Source of the DNA: Straminergon stramineum
Taxonomy: Eukaryota > Streptophyta > Bryopsida > Hypnales > Calliergonaceae
Length of the DNA stretch: 64,000 nt
Reading direction: 5' to 3'
Assembly: GCA_963920665.1 (NCBI GenBank)
Contig: OY987268.1
Coordinates: forward strand, 10,418,501 to 10,482,500
The position numbers and the translations under genes are program-made. The notes under the pieces are model-generated. The model was not told the origin of the DNA, ran no database searches, and saw only the letters and a list, made by a program, of their open reading frames with translations. This document shows, piece after piece, positions 46,501 to 58,082 of the stretch (the stretch's first letter is position 1; every line of letters starts with the position of its first letter).

Positions 46501-49249
46501 ATGAGATAAGATAGACACATGATTGTACAATTATTTGCTTTGTTTTAAACACGACAGAGGAACGTGCTTTGGGGGAGGGATCAAGATCAAATCTGTTAAG
46601 GTCAAATTTCATCACTATGTATGAATCTCTCATCAGGCAATTTCAAAGTTAACTTCAAAGTGGGGGGTTGTAAACCACTACAAGTGATAGTAAACAATTA
46701 AACAGGCCAATTTTTCATGCAAAGATCAGTGGCCACAGCCAAGTCATGCTTACACAGCTTGCAAATACGTCCAATCCAATGTATGAAAATCTAAAGTTCT
46801 GTTCTGAATAACAGGCATATATCCAACGCGAGAATATGACACCTTAAACGGTTTTAGAAAGTATCCTCAACCTTATCTTTGATAAGCTAGCTAATTAACA
46901 GTGGTGAAACATGGGCTTGCCAATTACGTTGCAGAATACATGTGAAATGGCTTCCCTGTTGAAACAAGGACCTTTAATTTCCAGCAGATGGGCACACTGG
47001 TTCTTCAGTTCTCCAACGTTTGACAATTACACAACCTGTACGAGACCTTGACACCCCTTACTGATTCTCATGGCTGCACTTACGATAACCATTCCAAGCT
47101 GATTAAAGAGTAGTTGACCCTCAAAGTCAAATTACCAAAATAAATGTGCCTTCAATTTCAAGAATTTCAAATCACAAATGAACCACACTTTATTCTCTAC
47201 AACTCCTAAGCACCCGATGGGACCAAAAGTGTCCTCACATAGTTTGGAAGTCCAATTCACAGTGCTATAACTTTTTGCATTTGATGTCTGAATTTAATAG
47301 AACTTGTTGGGAAATCTACATTCTCTCTTCTAGTTTGTATGGTAAAATTTTCAAATCAATCCAAGATGTACTGATTTTATGGAAGCCATTCAAGGTTCAC
47401 AAGTTTGATTTGAGTTCAACCAATTGCATTTTGATAACTTCAACTTTTGAGACTAATATCTCCTTCAACCAATATTCATTTTTCAATTAACCTTGGAGCA
47501 CTACAATGTCCAAAAAGTGGATGACAAACAAATTGGAATTGTTGTATCTTCTCATTATTGCTTGGATGAAAGTCATTCAAAATTTTGGAGATACTTGATC
47601 AAGTTGTTTTCCTATCTACAAGTTGGATTTGGTATTACTAGAGTACATATTTTTCTAAAATTACAAATGTGCAAGTATATCAAGTGGTTGACCAAGCTAA
47701 ATTGTACTAACTCTAGTTCTAAACAAGATTTATCAAAATGAGGTCATAGATTTTAAGAGCACAAAAATTTCAAAAAAGTCACTATTTGAAGAGAATTTCA
47801 TTTCAAATCTATTCCAACAAATTTCATTGAAAGAGAGATATTTCCTTTGTCCCAAACTGATCTTCCAAATCCATATTCCATAAATCAATTTTTAATTATT
47901 TTCTAACATTGACAACATGTTGTAATCTACTTACATGTATACTATAATTATTATCTATTAACAACAATGATTTAAAAACAATATGGTACCTATCTCAAAA
48001 AGCAAATGTCACCTTCCGAACTTCTTCCGAACAATGCACTAATAAAGACATGGACTAATCATAATATATCACCACATCTTTAAATTCATGAATATATGAT
48101 TGTTATATCAAGTGCTATTACAAGCTAAGTAGTTATTAAGGGCCCCATTAAAAAAATAAATACCCTTATGTATTAAGCAATGGAAATCAATGGCCAATGC
48201 TGCTCCTTCAAAATGCCCCCTAAGTCTCATGTTTTAACATTCAAAAATTGCAATTTGATAATTAGTTTGAAAGTCAAATTTTTAGAATGATAGGAGTCCT
48301 TCAAACTATACTTGTAGTTCAAACTAAGTTGAAAAATTGTTATTTTCTACCTTCACTTGGAACATTATATCCAATAGGAAGATCATTTTGGGATAGAGGG
48401 AGTAATATTTTGCTTATAATCAAATTTAGCAGGAATTTTGAAATTTCTCTCAAAATTTATTAAAAAAATATTGATAAAAACATTGGAGAATCTGACTGTA
48501 CAAATGAAATCTAGAACTTCCACTCTTTAACTTTTGTTTATATGTCAATTCTCAAATCATCTATTTTGGAGATGAGTCTAGACGTTCTATGTATAAATAT
48601 GTTGGATAACAATGAAATTAGATGTCCTGTTTCTTCATTATACTATGTCCGTTTCCAATATTAAAAAGTTACGAGAGTTACACGTAAGTAATAGTCTAGT
48701 TTATGTGATTAAAATTCCATGTTAATCCAACATGTTTTGAGTAACAGAGAAGCAATTTTATTAGCAAGAGGTCCACCCTTACATGAGTTTTTGAGACTTT
48801 TCTTGCTACGTTCTGACATTAGAAAGCCATTTAATTGAATGCTATTTTCTTTCGTGAATGTGTGAAGCTCTTTACAGTTTGAAGTTTTCATTTCAGTAGG
48901 TTTAGAAATCAAATATTACCTAGGGAAACATTAGGACCCCTTTTAAACACTTCAACGTTGAAGCGGACATTTTCTGTCCAATGGATGACAAAGAACCTTT
49001 CCATGTAAAGACAGAACTATGACTATTCATCCTCTGAAGTTCGCAAAAAACAGTGGTATGACTTCCAATAAATATTTTTGAGTTTTTTAAAAGATGATTT
49101 CACACGGTACCGAAATGGCAGATCCACGGTCACCAATCCGTCCTTCAAGGGTTAAACAATTAATCTAGCAAATCTTACAAATTAGGATGTTTACACAATT
49201 GTCTACCTTAATGTCCCAGTAGACAGGTCAACACAAGCCCATAGGACAA
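46501..49249. other. intergenic with decayed TTAA-family sequence
   Basis: A family-type right terminus (CCTTCAAGGG then TTAA at 49152-49155) and a possible left terminus (GTTGACCCTCAAAG near 47112) may bound an old element of about 2 kb. Within it, 48415-48597 matches 29388-29620 inverted. No gene is supportable. Confidence 0.35.
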
Positions 49250-50950
49250 GCAAGCATTGGTTTAAGGCGGGGGTCCTTCCAAAGGAAAGACTCAAGTAAT
49301 CTATGCTTTAGCCGACACCCACTTCGTTAGAGAAGACGAGGTGGTAACGCCTCGCAGCCGAAGCGCTAAAAACCAGAAAGGACCCAGTATCAGAAATTGC
49401 GAAGCCGTATCCAATCCCTCGAACAGGAATTGCAGAAGGCTTTTGAGAACATGGACTCCTGGTTTCAGATACCCCAATAGAAATAATAAGACCGGTAGGG
49501 GTCAGAAAGTATGATGTTGTATCCACATAAGAATTCGGACAGGGATAACTGTTATGGCATTTGGGCTCATCACTCCCCTACCGTCGGGAGAATTAGAAGT
49601 GTTGTCACGTTCAGGGGGTCAAGGATCAGAAACAGCCTCATGTGTGTCTCCATAAAATAGTCAGAGATAGAACAATTGGTATGTATAATCATCTCCAGGA
49701 CCTCACGAACCGGATAAACAAAAAGGATCCTAGTAACAAACTGAGATCAGAACCACAGCCATGGTCTAGTGTTCGTCCACACGTACTCTTTCAGAGTGGT
49801 AACGGATTAGATATCATCCCTTCTCATACAAAAGTTTAATGGACACATGAAGGTGACATGGTCTGTCCCAAAGAGTAATTGCAGCGACGCCGCTCCCCAG
49901 GGCAATGGAATATGCCACCACATCTTCAATATCGAAACCTCACAATGGAAGCTTCATCTAGAGATGATGCCACTCTCAGACGTTAACACTGGAATCTGCG
50001 ACCAATGTACAAGGTCGCTCCATACAGTCAGGGTAGTATGCCGCCAAGGAAACCACCCCCGCCTTTTCAGACTCGTACAAATAAACGAAGGCTGTCAGTT
50101 GGTAGTGCATGTTTGTTCAACAATATAGTTCAGAACAGGTCTATGAAATTTATCATCACCCAGCCTCAGGTAAACAAAACCCGCAAAAATCTACAAAACA
50201 AAACCCACAACCCCCGCCCGAAACCCTAATGAACCTAAAGTGCGAAGCCTCAGTCGATGATAAGAAGATCATCAAGGACATCAGGATCAAAGTTTTCGGT
50301 TATTGTTCTCGAAACATCACTGGCTTCGAAAAACAAATGACATCAAGAAACCTCACTAAGCAGGTCTCAGTTTACAGTTGAGCGTCATAGAAATGCAGGG
50401 GTATACTAGGGAGGTTCTCCTTGTCAGACAAGGTCCCAGCGACCGACCGCAGCTGCGCACGTAGAGGTAACCATCCTAGACCATAACCAAAACCCTAAGC
50501 GAAAAGCGGTAGATTAAAAGAACAACACTGCACGAGACATAAGCAATAGTAGAGGGACAACCCAATCCAAGTCAAACCTGGACAAAAACTATTACAGCCC
50601 GCCAGCTCATCGTACCGGAAACCAGAGGCCAAGCTGAAATATAACGTGAGGCGAGATAGAAACTAACTTCAAGCAACAGGATGACAGTGCGTAACCAAAA
50701 TCTAACGCAGCAGAACTCAAGCTGAAGGAAGAGAATTGTTTGAAGAAATGGGCGAGCGGAAGAATAAGTAGGGGACGAGCACTCGGTGGCGCCCAGGGGT
50801 TGCCCAGGGGTTTAGGGTTTGCGGAACCCTAACTTTTGCCGTGATGGAAGGGCGTTGGGAACGACTTCTGTTCTTTTTACGTTTGTCATGTTTGAATTCA
50901 CTGACGACAACGAAATCCATCTTGGAGCCATTTTTGGATTGAAATCAATT
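49250..50950. other. GC-richer, possibly transcribed region, unclassified
   Basis: Balanced composition contrasts with the AT-rich flanks. On the minus strand the right end carries telo-box-like AAACCCTAA (50811-50819) and a CT-rich segment, features common at plant gene starts. On the plus strand a frame near 50005-50170 reads SMPPRKPPPPFQTRTNKRR and ends at a plausible CAG|GTAAAC donor. No family is recognised and no full gene model holds; I regard it as a gene remnant or unannotated transcript. Confidence 0.3.
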
Positions 50951-51004
50951 TCCATCTACATATTTGTACTTTACTTAGTCAATTTTGATGCTTTCATTTA
51001 CTTA

Positions 51005-51500
51005 AAGCATCTCCACCGGTCCACGCAAGTTGGGACACGCAAACCAACTATGGCATGTGTCAAGTGTAATCCGAAGACCGTGGAATTATTGTTGCCCCAC
51101 CGGCACAATGCTACAAGGACATAACATCGTGTCAAGTCCCGCATCTTGAGGTTGAGCGTTAATGACGTGAGAATGGGGGGCTCACCTAGGTCCTCGGGCA
51201 CTTGAGGGGAAAAAAAACTAAGCGCCTAGAGTTTCAAGAAACTCTATTGCCCAACCACATTGCCCGCTCTTCTTACCCGACTGACTACGACCTCAAGGAG
51301 CCATGGAAATCCGTGTCATACTTGTTTAGCGTGGAGCCAGTCAAATTGCCCAGACATTGCAAGTTCAAGTGTGGGATGCAAGAAGTGGTGCAGCTTGCGT
51401 TGAAAAACAAAAAAGGCTACAACCGGTGGGAAGCAAAATCTCTCTTGGTCGCGCTAAACCCTTTGACGTGTCAACGTGGCGTGGGCTAGTGGAGATGCTC
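51005..51500. mobile_element. PIF/Harbinger-like miniature element G2
   Basis: A 496-bp element has inverted ends AGCATCTCCACCGG and, at the right, CTAGTGGAGATGCTC, inside a TTA direct repeat (51002-51004 and 51501-51503). Arms continue with CCACGC/GCGTGG. A TTA target duplication with GAGCATCTCC-type ends is characteristic of PIF/Harbinger miniature elements. The interior is GC-richer but has no recognised protein. Confidence 0.65.
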
Positions 51501-51503
51501 TTA

Positions 51504-52551
51504 AGAATCAATGTTATGCATCATTTGACTACCAAAAATGAATTTTCTATCTTGAGATTCAATTTTCCAAAATAATCCTCCTAAAATTTTGCCTTCAAGT
51601 AAAAACATTTGTCACCAAATTCAACATTGGTTGAATGTTAATTGCATCTCTTCTTAATCCCTCCCAACATTCGAATAACTTAGGCACATTCAAATGCCAA
51701 GGCATGTTGTAACCTAGAGACATGTAGTATAAACATTGCATATAATTTTCCTATTAGTGAGGAGAGGATATCAATGTCACCTAGAAAATTAGTGTTGCTA
51801 CAAAAATTTATTTTTGTAGAAATTGGTACAATACAATAATATTTCAACTTGCACTAATTTGAGACAATTTGATTTTTGTAAATTTATATAATAAATACTA
51901 CTAGTATAGATCAATGTATATTAATGGAAATTCTAAATAAAATTTTGAGGCAAAGTGGATTTTTGGGGTGATTTTGCACTCTTAAGCTTTTGGTATCATG
52001 GGGCCATCATTCATTCCTTTACAAACTTATTATCCTCTCCTAAAGTTGAAATTGCTTGTACACATGGAATCATGCACCTAAATTAAATTTAGGGTTTCAT
52101 TATCTAATCAAACATTGAGGAGATGTGGACTACATGCAAATTGTTACTTCACAAGGGTTGAAAACTAGCTTTGCTTTAGCCAATATTAAGCTTGATGTCT
52201 AGCTAAGCATTGAGGACCCTTACAACTATCCAACTTCAATTGGATAACTGGATATTTTCACCCATAGTAGATTAACTAATTACTTTGGGATGTAAAGAGA
52301 CCAGATGTTAGGATGACTCCCTATATTTGAGATATATCCCATTAAAAAAAACACCTCTCCTAAGACCTCTTCAATCCTTGTAAAAAACTTTAAAATATAA
52401 AATTGAGTGATTAGATTCAAATGCCCTAAAGGATACTTATCCCCTTGGGGTCCTACGGTATAGTCCAATAGAAAGAAAAGAGACATCAAAACAACAATTA
52501 GAAGTGATAGCAACTTTAGTTTGTGTTTTTCTATCAATGCTTAAGGATATC
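51504..52551. other. intergenic, no feature recognised
   Basis: AT-rich DNA without a supportable gene or repeat boundary. Confidence 0.35.
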
Positions 52552-52554
52552 ATC

Positions 52555-53693
52555 CACTAGAAGAAAAATGTGTGTTGCCACAACGGACTATAATGCAACT
52601 ACATATCCTATACAACTATTCTACCACTATGCCCTCTCTATTAGCACCAAATCTTGCCCAACTATTTTTTGTCATTGTTTTACATCATTGGCACATTGTT
52701 TTTGTTGCAAAGCAATTGTAGAATGAAGTGCATATATTATTTTAGTTACAGAATGAAGTGTTGAATTATGAGAGTTGTATCTGAGAGTCAATATTAGAAT
52801 GAATGTGAGCTATTCTCCACCCAATATTCATCATAGTTGTTGAGGTGGAGAATTCTGCACTTTGGAGAATCTACTATGTTGATTTGCAATTGCAAAAAAA
52901 CAACTAGGAAACAACTACAAAATGATGGCAATTGAAAAATGATAATATTTGTTTTTTAGTCGTTTTCAACCCATGTTCTACTTGTTTCCTAGTTGTTTTT
53001 TAGCCCTGTTCTTAGTGTTTCCTAGTCGTTTTCTAGCCATGTTCTAGTTGTTTCCTAGTCATTTTCTAGTCAATTTTCTATTGTCTTATATCAATTGTCC
53101 CATATCAATTGTCAAGAATACCATTAGGTTGAACATATAAGACTTCTAAGTTGTAATACTCTTGTGTAATGAATTTTATTAATGGGATTCTAAGATTTCT
53201 ACAATCTATAGATATCTATAAATATTTAAAGTTCAAATTTTCTTTTAAACTTATGAAATTGTAAAGTTTCATAAACTAGTGAAACATATTCAATACCAAG
53301 ATTTGGATTTTGTAATCTAAAAAAATTCTAGATCTTAAATTTTGAAATCTACAAATCCTTGATATTAGAATTTCAAAATGAACAGATTCACAAGTCATAG
53401 ACAAGATGCAAATGAGTCACTAACAAGTTGCAATGTAGTTACAAATGAGTTGCACGCGAGTCTTACAATAGTCATCAACAAGTTCTACATAAGCAACCAC
53501 ATAAGAAGAGTTCATTGATGAGGTTTCAAGTAGGCTGTTGGATAAGAAATAACCTTGCTCACCTTTGCAACTACTACAACTTGTCCACTACAATTGCAAT
53601 CTTTATTTTATCACCTAGTTGCAAACAACCCATACAACTACAAAACCAAACTTTGTAAGTTGTAGTTGCAAAATCCCTCATTTTCTTCTAGTG
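52555..53693. mobile_element. CACTA-type element C5
   Basis: A 1139-bp element begins CACTAGAAGAAAA and ends TTTTCTTCTAGTG, flanked by ATC on both sides (52552-52554 and 53694-53696). The interior matches C3 and contains a short array built on the word TTTCCTAGT (52980-53075). No transposase frame is visible, so it is a non-autonomous derivative. It shows what C3 looked like before C4 inserted. Confidence 0.75.
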
Positions 53694-53696
53694 ATC

Positions 53697-54427
53697 TTAA
53701 GATTTAAAAGAGTTGGAAGGCCTTTACAATTTTACAAAGGAAATTTGGAGAACATGTTCTAATGGATTGAAAAGATCACAAGCTTTGAGCAATACATTTT
53801 GAAGATTTATATTGACAAGCAACTATATTAGTAGAAGCACGAAGTGTGTCCTATTTTCAAACATCAAGATTGTAGTACAAGAAAGAAAAGTATTGTCCAC
53901 ATCCATGATGCTTCTAAACCACATAAATTTTCTAATCAAATTGTGACCATGCATTCTTAGAAAGATACCTGGCTAGTTGAAATAGAGTGTGGTATTTTCA
54001 GATACAAAAGAAGCCTTAACATCAAGTGTTAAACACTATGCAATCAAGTCCCTTTAATAAATCTCCTAAATTATAGGGCATAAATGCATAATATGTTTGT
54101 GATAGTGTCAAGCATTATAATAGTTTTCTATACTTTACGTAGCAGGACACCTCACCACACAAGTCTCTTGTCATATAAGGACCCTACCCTTGCCTTAAAG
54201 GCAAGGCCCTCAAATGACAAGAGGCCCTTGTGGTGATGCATCCCACTATACCTTTTGGCTTGTAACTTAACCAACTTTTATGTCTTTCAATCAATAAAGA
54301 GTCCACCCAAGTTGGATTCTTCTCTTCAAACACAAAAAAAACACAATGTTGACAAGGTAGAGGATGTAAAACTAACAAGGGTTCTTATATGGTTCATGTA
54401 TCCACCATCATGTCCATTGTACATGCC
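53697..54427. other. intergenic, no feature recognised
   Basis: AT-rich DNA. A short inverted pair surrounds 54185-54235 (CCCTTGCC...AAGGCAAGG; CTTGTCAT/ATGACAAG). No gene is seen. Confidence 0.35.
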
Positions 54428-54431
54428 TTAA

Positions 54432-55009
54432 CCTCTAAAGGACTGAGGCACATTTTGGGCAAAAATTGTCAAAAATTGCCACTTTCTAAGACAACAAGAA
54501 AAAAATGAAAAAAAGAGTTCTTTTTCTAAAATTCAATCATAAAAATTTGTAGTAGACTTCTTTGGAAACATGTAGAATTTTTTTTAGAAACTTTGATCTC
54601 ACGGATTAAAGGATTATAACATTTGAAGTTAGATGAATTTTTTGTTTTTCCAACTTTGCTCGACAAGGCCTGAAAACTTTAACTCCTTCTAGAATGAGAT
54701 TCTTATAATAAAAATGGTTATTTTTTTGACATTTTCATCTTTCATTATGTAAGCGACACACTCACCAAATTTCAAAATCATAGGAAGAATTTCACACATG
54801 CTACTCAAAGCTGCTCGAGTTGTCTGCAAAGTTTAAGGCAACATAACTTTTGATCCAAGCACCCGATTGAAATAAAAATTGATTTTTAGGAAGGGGGTAT
54901 AGTTACACATTATATCCAAAATTTCATGAACATTCAACCCAAAATGACTTTGTAAGAACCAACCTAAGATTTCTTGCATACATTGAACAGATACTTGGTC
55001 CTTTAGGGT
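54432..55009. mobile_element. TTAA-flanked element with inverted ends, copy T4
   Basis: TTAA at 54428-54431 is followed by CCTCTAAAGGACTGAG. The right end reads CTTGGTCCTTTAGGGT and then TTAA at 55010-55013. Length is 578 bp. The interior is AT-rich, differs from T1-T3 and has no coding sequence. The termini define membership of the same family. Confidence 0.65.
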
Positions 55010-55013
55010 TTAA

Positions 55014-58000
55014 TTTGTTTTGAGAAATGAAATCATTAGGAAAATTCTGAGCTCTAAACAAGGCTGCGAATTCTACACCCCCTGGTGCAACAACAACAAA
55101 AAATTATAAAATTAAAAAAAAAAATTATTTTTTAAAATTTGGAATCTGACATGGCACTACTAGTGCCACATCATCAACATGTTAGATTGACTGTTTTTTT
55201 AATATTTTTTCTTAAAAGATTATTTTTTATTTTTTCTATACTTACACCGTAGGGGTGCCAAAAATCTAATATTGGTAGCCTTGTTTACAATGCAGAATTT
55301 TTCTAATGACAATGTATCACAGATATGCATTTATGATCTCGGATGATTAACTTGTATACATTTGAAGCATTCAAGAACTCATGTTGGTTTTACATGCCTC
55401 TACATTAGAAGCACATTGTAAATGAACAATTGATTTAGTTGCCTAGAACTAAATTTATATCTTCCGAAGTACCCAATGGAGGTAGGAGCACCCAAAGGCA
55501 CCGATTTTTCTTGTGCTCTCATCTACAAGTGCAAATGAGAGAAAAATTTAACTTCAAGAAAAAATGAGAGAAACATTGTTAGTGCCTTTAAGAGAAATCC
55601 AACCTAATTTGTTTTATAATTTTTTGATGCTTGGTTAATATTCTACAAATTGTTGAAGTTGAAAGCATAGGGTATGTGCACATACCACTAGACTTCCCTT
55701 ATACAAACATCCTTCAAGCACAACTTGCTTCAACTCCCATTGGTTGCTTTTGAAAACTTGAGATATAATGGAGGGGATGTAGTTGCATTTTTTCAACCCT
55801 TTTTTGTCCCTTCCAAACCATGCCATAGGTGGCAACAAAGAGAAGGTAGCAATATTGGATTGCTTCTAACTTGGAAACTATGTGTGACACTATGATGTTT
55901 CATATGAGAGCATAACATTCTAAAATTAATGATCATGGGTCTATAAAACACTTTAATGGCCTTGAATAGTATAGGATAATAGAAGAAATTATCCATTCTT
56001 TTAGCTAAAGAACTTTGATAGCCTCACTTCATTTTCTCCTTGGTTCCTATATCATCTTGAAGTTAAGAAAGATCGTAGGATAGTAATAAAGTCAAATGAT
56101 TATTTAGTATAGGTGACTAATTAGTCGACATGCAAATTAGAATAAGAGTGCCCAATTTAACATTGCAACTATTGCACACCACAAATGCTAGAATGCCACA
56201 ACTACATATGGTATTGAATAGTATGTATTTGTGATAAATACGTAGACCATACTAAATAACTATTTTGGTGTGATGGTATATAATGTATTGCTAATGTAAT
56301 TTGCAATTCTCTATAGTTTTTTGGAATCTTTGGATACTCCAAAGACAAAAAAAATGCCATAAAAGAAACAATATATCTATTTTTACCAAATCATTCTCAT
56401 AAAACACTTACAATAATTTATCTTATGAACACTCGTTTAAAAAATCAGATTAATCATATTGAAAATTATAGTAAATTTTTGCCCTCAAATTCTTTTATAT
56501 ATGTAATATAGAAATATATAATATACAACAATACTAGTATGTGAGCATAGAGACGTGAACCTATGAGCCTTGAACCTAGTTGTAGATATGTACCTACAAC
56601 CATTTGAAGATGTTTAGAACATATCTAACAATAACATAGGTACACTATAACATAGAAAGAGCTCATAACATAAGTATCTATGATATAGAAACCTGTAACC
56701 ATAGAAGTTGTCTACAATATAGACTCCTAGGTTCATGGTCTCATAGATTCTATACTCACATGCTAAAGTTCCCTACACAATATATTGTGAAGAGCACCCA
56801 ATTTTTTTTTAAATTGTTTACTTATCAAAAGTTTTCTTGTTTGAATTTGATCATCATAAAAAAAGATGTCAAAGTACTAAGGGACTAAAGAAGATCAATC
56901 AAAGAAAAGGTGCCTATCATCATCATCATCTTTTAACTAGTAACATAATAATTATCATGCTCAGAGTGACATCTTTGCAAGAAAAATCATACCCTAGTTT
57001 TAACTACCTTCCACTATTTGATAACTATGATTTTCACTTCACACTTTGAACTTAAAGTAGTTTTGCATTTTCTAACATTCCACTCATCTTTAGCTAAATT
57101 TGTCTTGATATCATTGAAAAATAGAAACCACCTAGTAGGTAGTAATAATTGCTAAACAAATTTGCTCAGATTTTGTTTTCTTTGAAATGAATATACATCA
57201 ATTCCATTAGATACAAGAAAAGTGTAACGTAGGATAAGTCTACATGACCAACCATGACCCAATTCCATGAAAAATGATAGGGAATTGTGTCACTCTATAA
57301 TGCCAACCAAGAATTAGTCAACATCTTTTATTCTAGGGCACTCCAACAATATGATATTTAAAAAAATCCCAAATTGACAATCTACAATGACTACATTCAA
57401 TAAATTTTAACGAAATTCAATCACTGTTGGTTTTACAACGTTCTACCTTATATCAAGTCAAAGGTAAAACCTTGGCAAGAGAAATCATTTGGAACAACCA
57501 AACGGTCCCACCCACAATTTTTAATTTGGGTAATTTTAGGTGATACTGTACTACTTTATAAGAATACAATGTAAAGAAGAATGACAAATTCCCTTCAAAA
57601 GTCTGAACTTTCCGAAAGGAGCAGTGTTCACATCAATGTGGTAAAATACCCGATAGAACAATATCCATCAATATACACTTTAAGTAGTTTCGATCCGGAA
57701 CATTTTCAACACTCGCCGACATTGTTATTGATCACAATACATGGGGGAAGTATTTACACATAAAGAGAAGGTCGTGCAACCTCACAAACAAGAAACAAGG
57801 AAAACATTTAACATCGCCATCACATGGCCTTTCCCCCCTATAAACTCTCAATGAAAAAGCTCTAGAGTAGAAGACTAGGACAACCATGGCGGTCCTGAAC
57901 TCACCTGCTCTACACTACACTACATTAACAAAAAGCATTTCAGAACTTCTGTCAACAACTGTTGCACGTGACACTGAAACCTGGTCGTCCACAACTCCAC

Positions 58001-58082
58001 ATCGCTATGCTTGTCAGACACAAGGCAGGACACTGGATCTTCCTTCTGGAACTGACAACCAGGAGCAGGTTGGTGAGATGTT
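55014..58082. other. intergenic, downstream of proton ATPase gene
   Basis: No gene is supportable. A possible small miniature element lies at about 55487-55612, with GGTAGGAGCACCCAAAGGC on the left and a partial inverse on the right. Much of 55.6-57.5 kb is plain AT-rich DNA. The last few hundred bases before 58083 are presumably the 3' untranslated region of the minus-strand ATPase gene; the polyadenylation site cannot be fixed. Confidence 0.4.

Noticed and set aside
55487..55612. Small miniature element with GGTAGGAGCACCC at its left end
   Set aside because: The right end matches only in part and no target duplication was found, so it is mentioned only in the intergenic entry.
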